The notes under the pieces are model-generated. The model saw only the letters and a program-made list of their open reading frames with translations, was not told the origin of the DNA and searched no databases. A DNA stretch of 64,000 nt from Aaosphaeria pasadenensis (lineage: Eukaryota; Ascomycota; Dothideomycetes; Pleosporales): positions 1,054,001 through 1,118,000 of the forward strand of contig JAKLMB010000003.1 of the NCBI GenBank assembly GCA_022813625.1, written 5' to 3'. Position 1 is the first letter of the stretch, and each line of letters opens with the position of its first letter. Of this stretch, positions 23,898-36,156 are shown in pieces. A program made the position numbers and the translations under genes.

Positions 23898-25438
23898 TTA
23901 AACCTGCTCGACAAAATGCGAAGTGCGTCCATTGGAGCTACTCGATGACCTTCGCTTCTTTTGAAGACGTTTGGACTGTCTTTTCTCACCAATAGCTAGC
24001 TTTTCGTCCTCAGGGCTAGGTGGCTCGCCGAATGTGCCTGGCCTCAGTATTTCGAACCCGGAGTTGACCTTACGAATGACATTGGAATCGCTGCGTGAAG
24101 GCTGAGAAGACCCTTTAGATTGCGTCCGATCCTCCTCGTACTGGTGCTGTGGGCCACGGGGTTGATAAGACTCGGGCATATGGGTAGCCTGCGGTGCATA
24201 TGTCTCCAGGAGAGGAATTGGTTGCCTCACCTGGTTGGCGTACTCTTGTGGAAGGGCTGGAAGTGGAGGGAGAGGCGGAGACGGAGTCTTCTGCCGTGGT
24301 ACAAAGTATTCGACACCGTTGGACGAGGATATATCCTGCGGTAACCTAAAGTTGTCCGCTACACTCGCCCACTCTCCACTGTATCCAGGTCGGCGAACTC
24401 GTGGTGTCAGTTGCCCGGTTTCCGCAACGTGAGATAATCGATGGCTCTGAAGGAGCTCGAGATCGGAGCGAGGATCTGTAGGAACGGCGTGGTTGGCATT
24501 CCGGGGCTGGATATGAGCTGCTTCGAATACTCGAGCGTCTTGCAAGTTCAGATAGTCCGACTCGTCACTGGTACGTCCACTCGACTTGCCCGAGTTTGAG
24601 GACCCAGGTTTGGCTTTTGTAGGTTCGTAGCGGGCTATTGAAAGGTCAGTCATCAGTTGTTGGAAGACTCAACGAGCCATCTCCCTTACCTGAGGAAGTG
24701 GAGCCATGATCAATTCCCTCCATAGCTTGCACCCATGAATTGCGTGCAGTATCGGAAGCAGGATTCCGAGAACTTGACGCGACGGATGCGACATGCGGAC
24801 GCACACGTGAACCCTTTTGTGCATCGAAGACTGGTGAAGAAGTGCGGGAATCATTTGTTGGGACGCGCTCTGCTGAGACTGCGCGATCATAACCAGAGCT
24901 AGGGGCGCGCGAGCTATCTCGACTGGAAGAGCCGTGCACTGGCTTTGGTAACTCAAGTTGCGAGTTGTTGAGGCTACGCGGGAGACGGGTTTCAGTTATG
25001 GAGGAGCGACTGCTACCAACTGGTGTGTTGGACCTGGAGATCCAGACTCCGTCTACTTCGATGCCGCTCTCTATAGCTCTGATGCCGAAAGGGATATCGT
25101 TCTTGGTTTTGCTGACAACTGGTTGGGCCTCGAGCATTTCTGGGGTCTGCGGCTTCTTTCCCTTCTCAGGTTTGCTGTATTTACGGACCCTATAGTTATC
25201 GTATTGAAGCTTGATCAATCCAACTATGATTGTTATGACCTAAGGCTGCTAATTAGTATGTTGGGGATCAAGCAGTACACAGATGGTGAATCTTACGATG
25301 CCACATGCTAACACCTGAATGAAGATGCATATTAGCGATTGCTGGGTTTAAAATGCTGAACCGGGTATGAGTTGGCAGATCACTTACAAAGGTCATCTTT
25401 TGCCATAGCTCCCAATCGTTGAAAAAGACCTTGCCCAT
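23898..25438 (-). CDS. Conserved fungal single-pass membrane protein
   Basis: Four exons: 25388-25438, an 18-nt exon 25297-25314, 24690-25239 and 23898-24634; about 451 residues. The spliced N-terminus reads MGKVFFNDWELWQKMTF, VLACGI, VITIIVGLIKLQYDNYRV. This gives a short lumenal/extracellular start, one transmembrane helix and a basic stop-transfer. A conserved-looking segment follows (NDIPFGIRAIESGIEVDGVW). The remainder is Ser/Pro-rich and probably disordered: PPLPPLPALPQ, several basic patches, and SKRLQKKRRSSSSSNGR near the end. The same N-terminal arrangement occurs in a recurrent uncharacterised family of Pezizomycotina. Function unknown; the cytosolic tail could be a phospho-regulated scaffold (inference). 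All three junctions keep frame. Confidence 0.8.
25297..25314 (-). other. 18-nt coding microexon
   Basis: Flanked by TTCAG before it and GTAAGA after it. It encodes six hydrophobic residues (VLACGI) that complete the transmembrane helix of the surrounding gene; skipping it keeps frame but shortens the helix. Confidence 0.7.
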
Positions 25439-26044
25439 GGTTGTGGTGGTTGAGGATTAATGTTGAGGATTGTTGGCGTAGATTTCCTCGGGAACAGAAG
25501 AGAAGCTCACAACGAGCCGGTGAGACGCACCGCGGAGCAGAGGCGCCCCCCGGGGGAAGCAGGTGGGTAGATGGACCTGGCGGGACGGTACAGTTGCACA
25601 GGGGAGGTGAGGGCGACTCCAGGAGCCAACGGCAGTAGAAAGAGCACAGTGCAGGCAGGGTAGGCAGGTAGGTAACGGGTGGGTGGCGACTTGTGCGTGA
25701 CCGACAAAGCGATGAGAAAATTGATTAAAATCGAGCAGCTGTCTGGACTGGGAATAAACGTGGGAGGAGGTAGACTGCGATTAATAGGCGTGTCGATATG
25801 TAGAATTAATTGCGTGGTTCACATGAACTCAACAATTGATTGATTGGCGGGGATCGGGTCGGTTCATCGATTGGTAGGTACGGAGTAGTGGTTGCCCAGT
25901 GTCTTGCCTCTTCCCTCTTGAATGGTAACGACCGGACAACAATGATTTACACCAACTACCGTGGAGGTGGGTTCTAGGCAGGTGACTATTCGGGAATTGA
26001 ACGATTGTGTTGTTCGTGGTGGCTGCAGTGATGTATGGTCCGAG

Positions 26045-26086
26045 GTTGAAGTTGAAGTTGAAGTTGAAGTTGAAGTTGAAGTTGAG
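26045..26086. repeat. (GTTGAA)n tandem repeat, period 6
   Basis: Six perfect GTTGAA units followed by one GTTGAG. Non-coding in any supported gene; open in several frames because 6 is a multiple of 3. Confidence 0.9.
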
Positions 26087-29000
26087 ATGGAAGTTCGTCA
26101 ATTCGAAATCGAGGAAGCAGCGAACGACACGGGAAGGTACGAGTGTTGGTAATAGGTAAGCTACCTGATAGGATTTGTAGGACACGGTTGAACGACAGTT
26201 GGAGGGATGAATGGATGGTAGGATGGGTAGGATGGGTGGGATGGGATCTGAACGAAATGAAAACGAAATGAAATGAATTCGCTGGCAGTAACGGTGGAGG
26301 GCGATAAACGAGCGTGTAACGTGGTGGAGCGGAGGGGCAGAGACACAGGGAGATACAACTAGTCGAGAAGTAGCAGTGCGTGCTCCCGTGGCTCTTCCTC
26401 ACCCTCACACGCGCACTCTGGTAGATGGGGAGATGTACGGAGTGGGAGAAGAGATGAGTAGATCGGTAGATGCAGACAGAGAAATGACCTCAATTGCTTG
26501 GTCGATCGATTAGTCTACTATATCAATATCCTGTCTTCGTCGTTGTCGTTGTCGTCAAGAGGAGACAAGGTGATATCCAGGAATCCGGGAACTTGAATCT
26601 GGGAGTTACCAGACCTGGACCGGGGAAATGGGTGAGGAGGGAGGAGAGGTAGGGGAAGGTAGAAGGAGAAGACCTTGGAAAGGGAAACGAGAGTGTCGGT
26701 CACGGAGGGATGAGGGCATGGGCAGAGGTGGGAAAGTTAAGGAATAAATTAAAAGAAGATGGTTGTCAGTCAGGAGGAGGGGGATCAAGCACCCAGCACC
26801 CAGCGCCCTAGATGTAGGTCCATGTACATGTACAGTACAGTAATGGATGGTTCAGCAGAGTACGGAATACAGTAGATGGGTGTAAATAAGTGTAATAATG
26901 GTGATAATAATAACCACCCAGATGTATGGGGAGTAATGTATGGAGGACGTGCGTATATGCTGTAGGTAAGAGAAGGTTAAATGGATGGACGGATGGATGA
27001 ATGGGTGGGTGTGCACCACCACCACGAGAAAGAAGAATAGATAGAACGAGCGAGATAGAGAGAGAAGATGAGACGGAACAGCTAGGTGTTGTTCCCAATA
27101 TGGAGAATTCACAATAAGAGGGAATAGGTTGGAATAGGATAGGGAATAGGTATTGGATACCTTAGGTATTCGCCTCTCCCTCCCCTCCCCATTCTCTCAC
27201 AATTGTTGTCAATAATGATGGAAACGAAACAAATGTTTGGTTGATCCTGGCATCTTCATGTAGGTTTGTAGACACGAATCCTTGCCACATGTTGCATCCT
27301 CGCATCCTTGCAACCTGGCAGATCCTACCGGTACATACATACACACATACCTCATACATGGATGAGGATCTGTTTCGTTCACAGTAGGCGTAGCATCATC
27401 CTCCATGGATTTTGGTTATTGTTCATGTCTATGGTTCATCCTTATGTTTATTAGTGTTTGGTTGAATGTTGATGAAGTGAACTGAATTGAAGTGAGGAGT
27501 TGTCGTTGTAAGAGAGTGAGGGTCATCCGATTTGGCCATTCCCTTTTCTGCGATCCAAGACCAGCCACATCCATTCTCGCTTACTGGGATCATCCCTAAC
27601 CCATCAGTACAGGTATACCTCTACACAGTACAGTCCACTCCGTACTTGTACCTCTAGGTTTCCAATACACTAAACTATCCTACGATGCGATGCTTGCCTC
27701 CTCAAAATAGTGTAAATCTTCCCAAAACCTTGAATGTCTTGTGTACCGTCAACCATCGCCGCGCCATACAAATTGACTTGCAGCATGCCAGGATGTGGCA
27801 GGTTCAGCAATGCACTCGTCTCTCTCCACATGCCTTTCTCAATACCAACGCCATCATCGATGATCCGTACAATCATAACAGTCCATTACCTACATAGAAC
27901 TCAGACAGTATTTCTCACTATTTAGGTTCCGTCCAGTAGAGTACAAATACGTATGTTCTTGCAGATCCATACCTGGGAGAGACACCCGACCGGCCCGGTC
28001 TAAGGTCAAGTCACGAAAATGCGTGCCACAAACACCCGAACACAGCATCTGGAAATATTGTATGAGCGTGAGCTGCGTCAATCCCCTTGTCCTTTTCCTT
28101 GCCCTTGGTCACAAAATGCTCTAGGGTCAGGTTCCTTGACGAACATGGCTTGGGCGAACTACGCCATACCGGCACCCAGTTCTGTACATCATTGGCACCA
28201 GCTGGTTGGAACCAGACGAGACGCTGTCGAATATCACCAACAATAACAAATATCAGTAACTACTCCATACACACAGAGTAGATGCCCTACCACTACACAA
28301 TAAGGCGCATTCCAATTCCATAACTGCTGTTCAAAGTATGCGGTCGTTCGATCGCCGAGCTTCTTCCCCTGGCGGCACGGCGCCCTACGGAAGGGGGACG
28401 TTTGTTTGATCATCCGTCGTGGCTGGCGGTCTAACGACTCCACCCATAATTACCACATACGGCTATTGTATTGTATGGGAATAGCAACCTGTTCCCTTGG
28501 CGAACTTACAAACGGAGCAGGCGTTCTCCTGCGAAAAGCCTATTTATCGCCCTAGAAAACGTGTATTTGTCGTTACGATAGATAGTTTTTTCCACACCTT
28601 GTGTATGCCTTGTCAAACGCATGGTACGCACGCTGTAGATGTCTGCTCGGACACTTGTGGTGCGCCTGGACACACATACATATTACTCTGAGACATACTG
28701 CTGCATCTACGTTTTGTATACGTTGTTTTTGCTGTGGGGTGCACGCTGGTGGAAAAGTGGGTGTCGTGGTAGAAAAGAGATAATATCTCATAGGTTCGTT
28801 CAGGAACTTTTTCAAAGGACTTTCGTATAGGAAGAAAATGATAATAGGTAGCCTCGTCCTAGTCGTCTTGTCTTTCTCCATGTTATTCGAATACGAATTA
28901 CCCGTCCGCCATCATATTCCCGCGGCAGAGATTCATAGATCTCATCCCTAAATCAACACTAATCTGCCCTGCTAACTCAAAACACCTACACCCACATCCA

Positions 29001-31655
29001 TATCCACATCCCACACCACTCGTAATACACCGGACCGTTCCCGACCTCACCACTCCCCATTATTATTACCATGTAACTAACCGTCATCATGATTGGGATA
29101 CAGGTACGGAGCTTCTGGATCTTCAGGGGTTCCAATTCCATCAGCCGCTCCCACGTTCCGCCCCGAGGAGGCTGAAGGGGCAAAATCAAATCAGGTATGA
29201 CCGGGACATCTCACCTTCGAGAACATCTGCTGTGTCGTCGTGTGTTATTTGCTTACCGGCTTCAATCTATCCAGCAACCAACAAGCATCGACGATGGCTA
29301 GCTGTGCTTCCTTTTCGTTTGCTGCATGTGGATGACGCAATGAAACGCCTTCCGCGATGCTGGCCAGCAATGAGACTATGTGTCGCCCAAACGGGACATG
29401 TTCCAGTCGGTCACCAATTCAGCGCTTCATACCTTCGATGCCTCACAGCATCATCAGATCAACATCAACAATAGCGACACGACCGCCGGGCTAATGTGAA
29501 ATTAACCGGTCGGTTCTACATGAGGATCATCGATGATAATAGAAATCTCCAATTCTTGAGCTGACATCTCAACCGCTGGGCGAGGGTTTAGGCGCTACTA
29601 CCTCCTCTTCTCGCTACGAACTGCAACCCACGTTTAGATCTGGCTGTGCCTCTCAAACGTCAGGTACCGTCGCAGTTCTCGTGCGCGAGATGTTACTATA
29701 CTCTTCCCCGACCTCCCGTTCCCATCACCATGTATCGGATCAGCTCCACCCCCTCCCTTCCTCTCAGCTTACTTGTTTACTTGCAGAATAAACACCTCAG
29801 GCTCCACCCCCAGCGATGGGGCCAAGCCGCCAGCAGTAACCTTTGATCGCAAGGTATTATTGGAGCGGGGTCTTCGTCACTCCTCGGCGCCCTGGCGGGG
29901 AGCACAACATGGGGCGCGTCCATATTCATATTGAACACGACATGCGTGTTACATGATGTATGTGCAGTATGGTACAACCACACCTGCTCCAAGCACTCAC
30001 CGCTCCAACTACTGCCTCCAGCCGTCCGAGGGGATACACCACGTTGGCCACAGGCCATGCTGGATGGTCGTTGAAGACTAGTAGGATCTCTAAGACATCA
30101 ATGGAAGGACAGAGACCTGTCATAGACGCAGGCGATGGATATTAGAAAGAGCCCAGGCAGCCTGATCATCCTCCGTGCAGCGTTCAATATCCGTAGACAG
30201 CCTCGAGGATGAACATGCATGCACTTGGTGGTAACATACACATTACTGTGTACCCCGATGCCATGTATGAGTTCCTCCGTGCGCCCCACGCCCCAGTCAC
30301 TTTGCGCCCCAAAATCAAAGGACACTGTGCCTATGATTGTAACTGCACGTTACCTTACTACCACGCGCGGGAAACCATGCGCCACGCTTCCTTTGGCCAT
30401 TTCGTACGCCTACTCAGCACTTGCTTCCAGCCGCGAGACCTGGCCCTCTCCATACTGTCTGTAAATATGTATTTTGGGCAGCGGAAAGGGGCATGCATGA
30501 CTTCCAGATGGGCCTCGATCTCGCATGGTCACTGACAGATTTAGTCGAAGACTTCTTCATTAGGTATTTTGCCGCCGCAAGTCTTTCGGTGGCACTGGAA
30601 ACAGACGTTGGAACAGCTGATATACTGATTTCATCATTGACCGCCTGGTCTCGAGTCGGAAGAAAATAGCATGACCTTCCCAACGCTCTGGTCCTGCTTG
30701 GGCAGTAGCAGAGATGTTTTACTTCATCCATTACGAGAGGGTAGAATTTCAGTCACCCGCCGTTAGGCTGTAGAAAGGTCTTTGGCATTGGTGGGAAGAC
30801 GATGACGATTGACTCTACTGCACCTCACAGGCATCATTCAATAGTCACTACACTGGTTTCCCATATGCAAGGCGTCTCACTGCTCTCTACAGATGACCTA
30901 CCGTAGCCTTATGCTCCGCAGAAACCTGCAGCCGCTTCCATCACGCTGCATGATCAGGGTTTTCCCACTTCGCTCAGAGAAACCTCTACAGCCTCCGATT
31001 TGGTCCACCAAATTTCTCCTCTCCAAATCTCAGGGCAGACCAGAGTGCTTGCTGCAGAATCGCCTATGATCGGAACGGAAGCAGAACTTCCAGCTTGACC
31101 ACGAGCTGCCATGACCAGGTCCTCGACAGGCATCGCCATCTCCGGAAGTATGTACTGTACTCCGTACACAAACATCCCATTCTTAGGGTATTTCTCCTCG
31201 GCTCATCGAGGTAAAAATCTATTGGCTTGGTGTGACTTTACCATTCTGGGGGTAACAGTACATCAGCTGGTCCTATATTCGCATGACACGCACGGCACAG
31301 CTCCCACCGACCGCGCAGCTTTCTCTCCAGTATCCACAAACAGACATACAACTCAGAATTTCTCAACTTCCCGATTCTAATAGCGAACCTGAAAAGCCTC
31401 TCGCGGCGAGCCCGTTCTCGTGCTGGCTGGAATGATCGCCACTGTCGGTTGTAGAACCTACGACCACATGGCTCGATTCTCCCATGGTGATGTACGGTGC
31501 ATACATGCAACGACCTGAATCTTGCATCGTGCGGGTGTAGGTAGGTAGGTAGCTGCGGTCAGCTGGCCAGCATATGAGGCGACTGGGTGTGTGTATGTGT
31601 GTGCTACAAGCAAATCACATCTACTATTCCACTATGCGTCTTTCTCTCTCTTTTC

Positions 31656-31684
31656 TACTCCGTACTCTACGGAGTACTCCGCAC
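31656..31684. repeat. Nested inverted copies of TACTCCGTA
   Basis: TACTCCGTAC (31656-31665) is followed by TACGGAGTAC (31668-31677), its reverse complement, which overlaps TACTCCGCAC (31675-31684). The three together can pair as a hairpin or act as a cluster of CGGAG sites. Other exact copies of the 9-mer lie at 25879-25887, 31158-31166 and 32785-32793. Confidence 0.8.
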
Positions 31685-33166
31685 AGCTTCCAAAGAGGTA
31701 GTCATGTTCGGACTGTCGCTAAAGGTATCATCTAGATCCCCACGCAATGGGATATTCGAAGCGAACCGTGGACTATTGTTGTAGACACTGGACCACGTTT
31801 CTTCCCAAGACCGGGAACGTACATACATACAATACCCTTCGTACCTCCACTCAGCCCGCCCTCTCGCCTTGCGCGTGGGTGCGAGAAGGCTACATCTGGA
31901 GAGCTACATCTGGAGAGCATATCGATCCCGATACCCAGGTTCGCATGCGTGCTCTCCGTGTGGGTTCCGCGTGAACGGAGTAGATTTCGTGATTTGATTT
32001 TGATATTACAGAGCTCCTGACACTTTTGGAAGAGCTGTGAGATTCTTCATTACCCTTCTTCGTTGATTCTTTAATGCCAAAATGATGATGATTTGTTCTA
32101 TTATGTCTTTGCCTTGTCGTGGGAATCATCCAAGAATGTACCAAGTACGGAGCAAGTGTGCACTTTTCACTCCTATGGCAGAGGACCACTTATTCACACT
32201 TCCAGCCTCAGACATACCTGTACCCACACATTGACACGATCTCGCATACACGAGCACATTAAATCGTCGGGTTCTGCACAGCGCGAAGGAGTGACAATCA
32301 TTGCATTTACCTCGGACACCAAACGAGACAAGCAAACCGGCAGTGTGGAGTTAAGCAGGCAACGAAACGAATATTAATATCCCTCGTGCCTGAAAGGGTA
32401 AGTAAGGCAGCGAGTTCGGGGCACGAGGGATCGAAGATCATACAGCCCGGGGACGATAATTGGATTTCCCAATTTTCTTTCTTTCCTTTTTTCCCACAAG
32501 TTGATGAGACAGCGCGTGGAGACGATAAATGTCATTCGCGTGGATTTGTCGCGCTGGGGCTTTGTTTGGGAGTGGAGTTGAGCTGATGCGCTGGCTTGGT
32601 CGCGCTCTATTCTATTGAGTGGTGTGGTGTGGTGTTGTGGGTTCCCGAAGGGGGCTTACTTTTTGTCAATTATCGTTGGTGCTTGCTTGTTATGCAGGGA
32701 CTGGCTGGGACGAAGGAGGACTGGCTGATCGGATCTCAGATCTTTGCCTGATTTTGGGGAGGATTTTCTGGGGTAGATTGAGTGTACGGAGTACTTGTCT
32801 CGTGTACTTGTTTACTTGTACGAATAGCAAATCGACACTTTTCGCTAATTGATTGATCGGGAATGGAATACCTGCCTGAAGTGTTGAGGATGGGCTTTTC
32901 GCTGGGGATGAATGGCATTTGCTAATAACGATACACATCGATTTCTCTACCTCGTGGTTAATCGATTAACCAACACAGGACTGACCTTGGTTTTGAAGGA
33001 TCAGCTTTAGTGTCCAAGTACATGATTCTCTCTCCATTGTCTAAGTGCTCGATCGATATACACTGTCTTCTTTTAACAGAATCGATCAATAATTCCGCTT
33101 CAATTCCACTTTCTTTATTCCACTTTGTTTGCACATGTGTCGAGTAGAGTACTGTATACATATTAT

Positions 33167-33196
33167 CGCAGTCGCAGTCGCAGTTGCAGTCGCAGA
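33167..33196. repeat. (CGCAGT)n short tandem repeat
   Basis: About five CGCAGT-type units, one with T for C. Non-coding. Confidence 0.8.
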
Positions 33197-33789
33197 AATT
33201 GTTGTTGGGTGCTTTATCTTGCCGATGGCCGCCGTGTTGAAGCAGAACGACGTCACCAGTACCAAAGTAGGTACTTAGCAATTGCCTAGGTACATAGTTG
33301 CTTTGCTGGTACCGGTACCTGTACCTGAAAAGATGGACTAGCTCAACCAGAAATGCACGACAGATGGACAGTAACTACGAGTAATCATCTACCCATTATG
33401 ACAACGACAAGCTAGATAGTTACGAGCAGTATACCTAGATAATTTCACAACTTCAAACTTCAAAGTCACCTTGCCTTTCCTTGATGAGTTATGAGTGGGT
33501 TGGGTAATTAATTGGATTGGCCAAGAGGGACGGATGTTCGGCCACCGATCGTTCCTGTCCAAGCTGTGCCTGATGGACGGTCTTGAAGAGGTTGAGAGGC
33601 GATCGAGAGGCGAGGTCAAATAAGATCTTACTGTGTAGTTACTTACTGCGTACCTAGGTTGACCGTCAGCGAGTGATGTTCCTCTCTGTTGAGTTTATCC
33701 ATTTTTCTGATTTGCCTTGATTCGACAATCTTTTGCTCGGCGCTAAGTCATCCGACGACGCCGTCATGACTTTTCAATCTCAACCCAAC

Positions 33790-34155
33790 CCAACCAGCCA
33801 GACTTGCCTGTCCTGTCTTGTCCTTTGGATTGACTTGCCTTTCCCTGTCCTATCCTGTTCTGTCTTGTCCTGTCCTGTCATCGTCTAATAATCTCGTAAA
33901 CTCTTCTTGACCTCCCCACCTCTACCTCTACCTCCATCACTACTTCCGCTTACTACCAACTTCAACTTCTCTCCTGCTACCATCTTCCTCGGCGACACCT
34001 TCACCTCAACCTCCTGCTCACCCCACCATTGCTCACGCTACATTCACACACTCCTTTGGAATTCGTTCGCCCACCGCCTACTTTTCCTTTATAATCTGCG
34101 ATCGCTGCAATCTTTCGCTTCCCGCTTCCCGCTGTTCTCCCTCGCTTGCACCGCC
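33790..34155 (+). promoter_or_regulatory. Pyrimidine-rich promoter/leader of the downstream gene
   Basis: The plus strand is strongly C/T-biased over some 350 nt up to the ATG at 34156, starting with TGTCCTGTCC-type pentamer repeats around 33805-33880. Long CT-rich leaders are typical of well-expressed fungal genes. Confidence 0.5.
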
Positions 34156-35197
34156 ATGCCTATCCGCAATCCCTTTCGTCGAGCCGGCGGCGTCGAGGTT
34201 ATCGACGAAAACCAGCGGCCCTCCGCGGATCGCGGTTTCCAGAACACTGCTGTTAACGGCACAAATCCTGTACAAATCAAAGAGCCTACAGAATATAAAC
34301 TGAGTGGTATGGACATGCCCCCCCATTTCAATATTGTTTCACTGTTTTCCATCCAATCCTCCCCGCGCTGAATCCAAGCCTCGGCGGAGGTCCTCGGATG
34401 GTGCCCTTTCAAACATTGAACTGCGCCCGTGCTGACATCGTGTTCTTGTAGAAATCAACGATAGCGGGGTCTATCTTCCGGTACGATTACACCGTTACTC
34501 TTTTCATAGCACTCGCTGCAACAACGGCGTCCTCCACAATATGAAAAACACATACTTGCGCAACTTCATATACTGATTGCCATGATAGCCTTCGCCGACC
34601 ACCGAGAAGCCAGCATTTTGGCATTCCAAATCCAATGCCTCAACCACATCCTCCAACCATCGAAGTCTCTTGAATGAAAACGAACCCTTCAACATCTCCA
34701 GAGAAAGTTTCGATTCGTATCGGAGATCATTCGTACGTCGGCAGCCGCTGCAATTGATCAAAACATATGCGACATATACTGACGCCCACTTCTAGGATAT
34801 CTCCGCTCGCTCCCCGGTGATCGAGAACGACACCTTCCCCAGAGGATCCCTCGATGCTCGACGATCGTTAGACACAAGACGCTCCCTTGACGTACGCCGT
34901 TCGCGAGCCCCTCCACGTTCATCCCTGCAAGAACGCCGCACCGAGGAAACCCCCGAGGAAGGCTTCGAGGATGTAGGCCTCAACGACGAGCCAAAGCCGC
35001 AGGCGAAGAAGCGTGGCCTTTTTGCTCGCTTCGGAGATAATACAGATGCCCCCCACGAGGATAAAGATCGACCGACATCCAGCCATCTCCACTTCAACTT
35101 TACAGGCCGGAAGCGAGCGCAAAGTGGTGGACAGGGCTCCGAAATGAAGCCCATGAACAACAAGAATGCTCCGCTCAAGCCTGAAACCGCCGTTTAA
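34156..35197 (+). CDS. Conserved Pezizomycotina protein of unknown function
   Basis: Four exons (34156-34306, 34452-34480, 34589-34732, 34796-35197) give about 241 residues; exon 2 is only 29 nt and encodes EINDSGVYLP. The N-terminus MPIRNPFRRAGGVEVIDENQ begins a hydrophilic, probably disordered protein. Recognisable blocks are FWHSKSNASTTSSNHRSLLN, NISRESFDSYRRSFDISARS, a run of RRSLD[AT]RRSLD repeats, and a C-terminal VGLNDEPKPQAKKRGLFARF. Repeated RRS and RSL sites look like kinase targets. I recognise these blocks as a recurrent uncharacterised family but know no function. All three junctions keep frame and give a continuous family-like protein. Confidence 0.85.
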
Positions 35198-36013
35198 AGG
35201 ACGACGCTCGGCAAAACAAGCACAAACGAAACTTTGAAAGTATGAAGAGATGATTGAGAAGTCCACTACCTGCATCTATCTTGGTGCGACCATTCCACGT
35301 TGCCTCAGGATCGTGCATCTGTTTTAAATATCTACATAAAGCATCGCGGCGTTTATTGGGCAAGGGGCGGTAACGTCATATATCAATGATATCACCGGGC
35401 GGACCGCACAAATCACCAGCCAGTACCAAAGTGTAATGAAACGAAACGAACGGGGAGAAAGGGAGCGGAGACTTGGGAATCTGGCTGGTTGGTTTACGCT
35501 GCCCGGAACGCTTATACCACAATCGTTACATCTGTATCTAATACCTCTTCATACGATATTGTATATGCACCCTTACATTTCCTTCGCTTTTGGGCACAGA
35601 ATGGACGGGAGCTTGTAGGATCCTTTCGGCGTTACGTTATGATCATTGCTTCATCCCTTGGTACATTTTGGGAATGAAAGGGAAGCTGGGATTTTGGATA
35701 CTGTTGGAGGGAAGTAACATATCATGCATTCGCTGAATATACTTATCTCTTTGAACAATATACGCAGAATCAATTTTTTCATTGATCAAGTGTCTTTTCT
35801 AAATTCCCGCATGCGACCCAATTGACAGTCGTATGTCTGATCATGTACAGTCATTCCTTCTGAAAAGGTATTGAGTTCAACCATGAAATTATATGCGCAG
35901 TATAGTAGGACAACCAATAAATTAAGTTTAGTACTAAGACAAAGATTTGTTTGGTCAATGCAGGCTCAGATTGTTGCCTGAACTATCCGCAGTCCAACTA
36001 GTGAGGACATTAT

Positions 36014-36019
36014 CACGTG
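36014..36019. promoter_or_regulatory. CACGTG E-box upstream of RAD51
   Basis: Palindromic CACGTG 138 nt before the RAD51 ATG; a binding site for bHLH factors such as Cbf1 types. Only the motif is seen. Confidence 0.4.
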
Positions 36020-36055
36020 AGCGCGCGAATCGTCGCCTGCCGTATTTTGTCCACG

Positions 36056-36061
36056 ACGCGT
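36056..36061. promoter_or_regulatory. MCB-type ACGCGT element upstream of RAD51
   Basis: ACGCGT 96 nt before the RAD51 start codon. This is the MluI cell-cycle box bound by MBF in yeasts, which drives G1/S expression of DNA replication and repair genes, and the budding-yeast RAD51 promoter is reported to carry such boxes. Position and gene identity fit; binding here is inferred. Confidence 0.55.
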
Positions 36062-36156
36062 CCACGCCGTCGCCACTTCTCCCCTCCTTCAGCTTCGCAC
36101 ATACAACTCACAATTCATTTCCAACGTTCCCAGATTGATCCTCTCTAATCGCAGCA

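Larger units (their letters stand above)
25439..34155. other. 8.7-kb coding-poor divergent intergenic region
   Basis: This is by far the longest stretch without a supportable gene in a window whose other gaps are 0.3-2.6 kb. It lies between the start of a minus-strand gene and the start of a plus-strand gene. All open frames are short, overlap on both strands and lack domains. It contains a 6-nt tandem repeat (26045-26086), pentamer and tetramer repeats, long purine- or pyrimidine-biased runs, and repeated TACGGAGTA/TACTCCGTA motifs. Candidate contents are long promoters or leaders, non-coding transcripts, or remnants of lost genes; none can be decided from sequence alone. Confidence 0.6.
35198..36156. 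other. Intergenic: RAD51 promoter
   Basis: No gene. The left part is the 3' flank of the preceding gene. The right part holds the RAD51 promoter elements listed separately. Confidence 0.6.

Noticed and set aside
27670..27876. Minus-strand frame with RIIDDGVGIEKG, like the N/G1 boxes of GHKL ATPases
   Set aside because: Only one short motif, no H box or following G2 box, and no linked exon. Probably chance.
30209..30535. 108-codon plus-strand frame in the coding-poor region
   Set aside because: No domain, overlapping frames on both strands of similar length, no splice-linked continuation.
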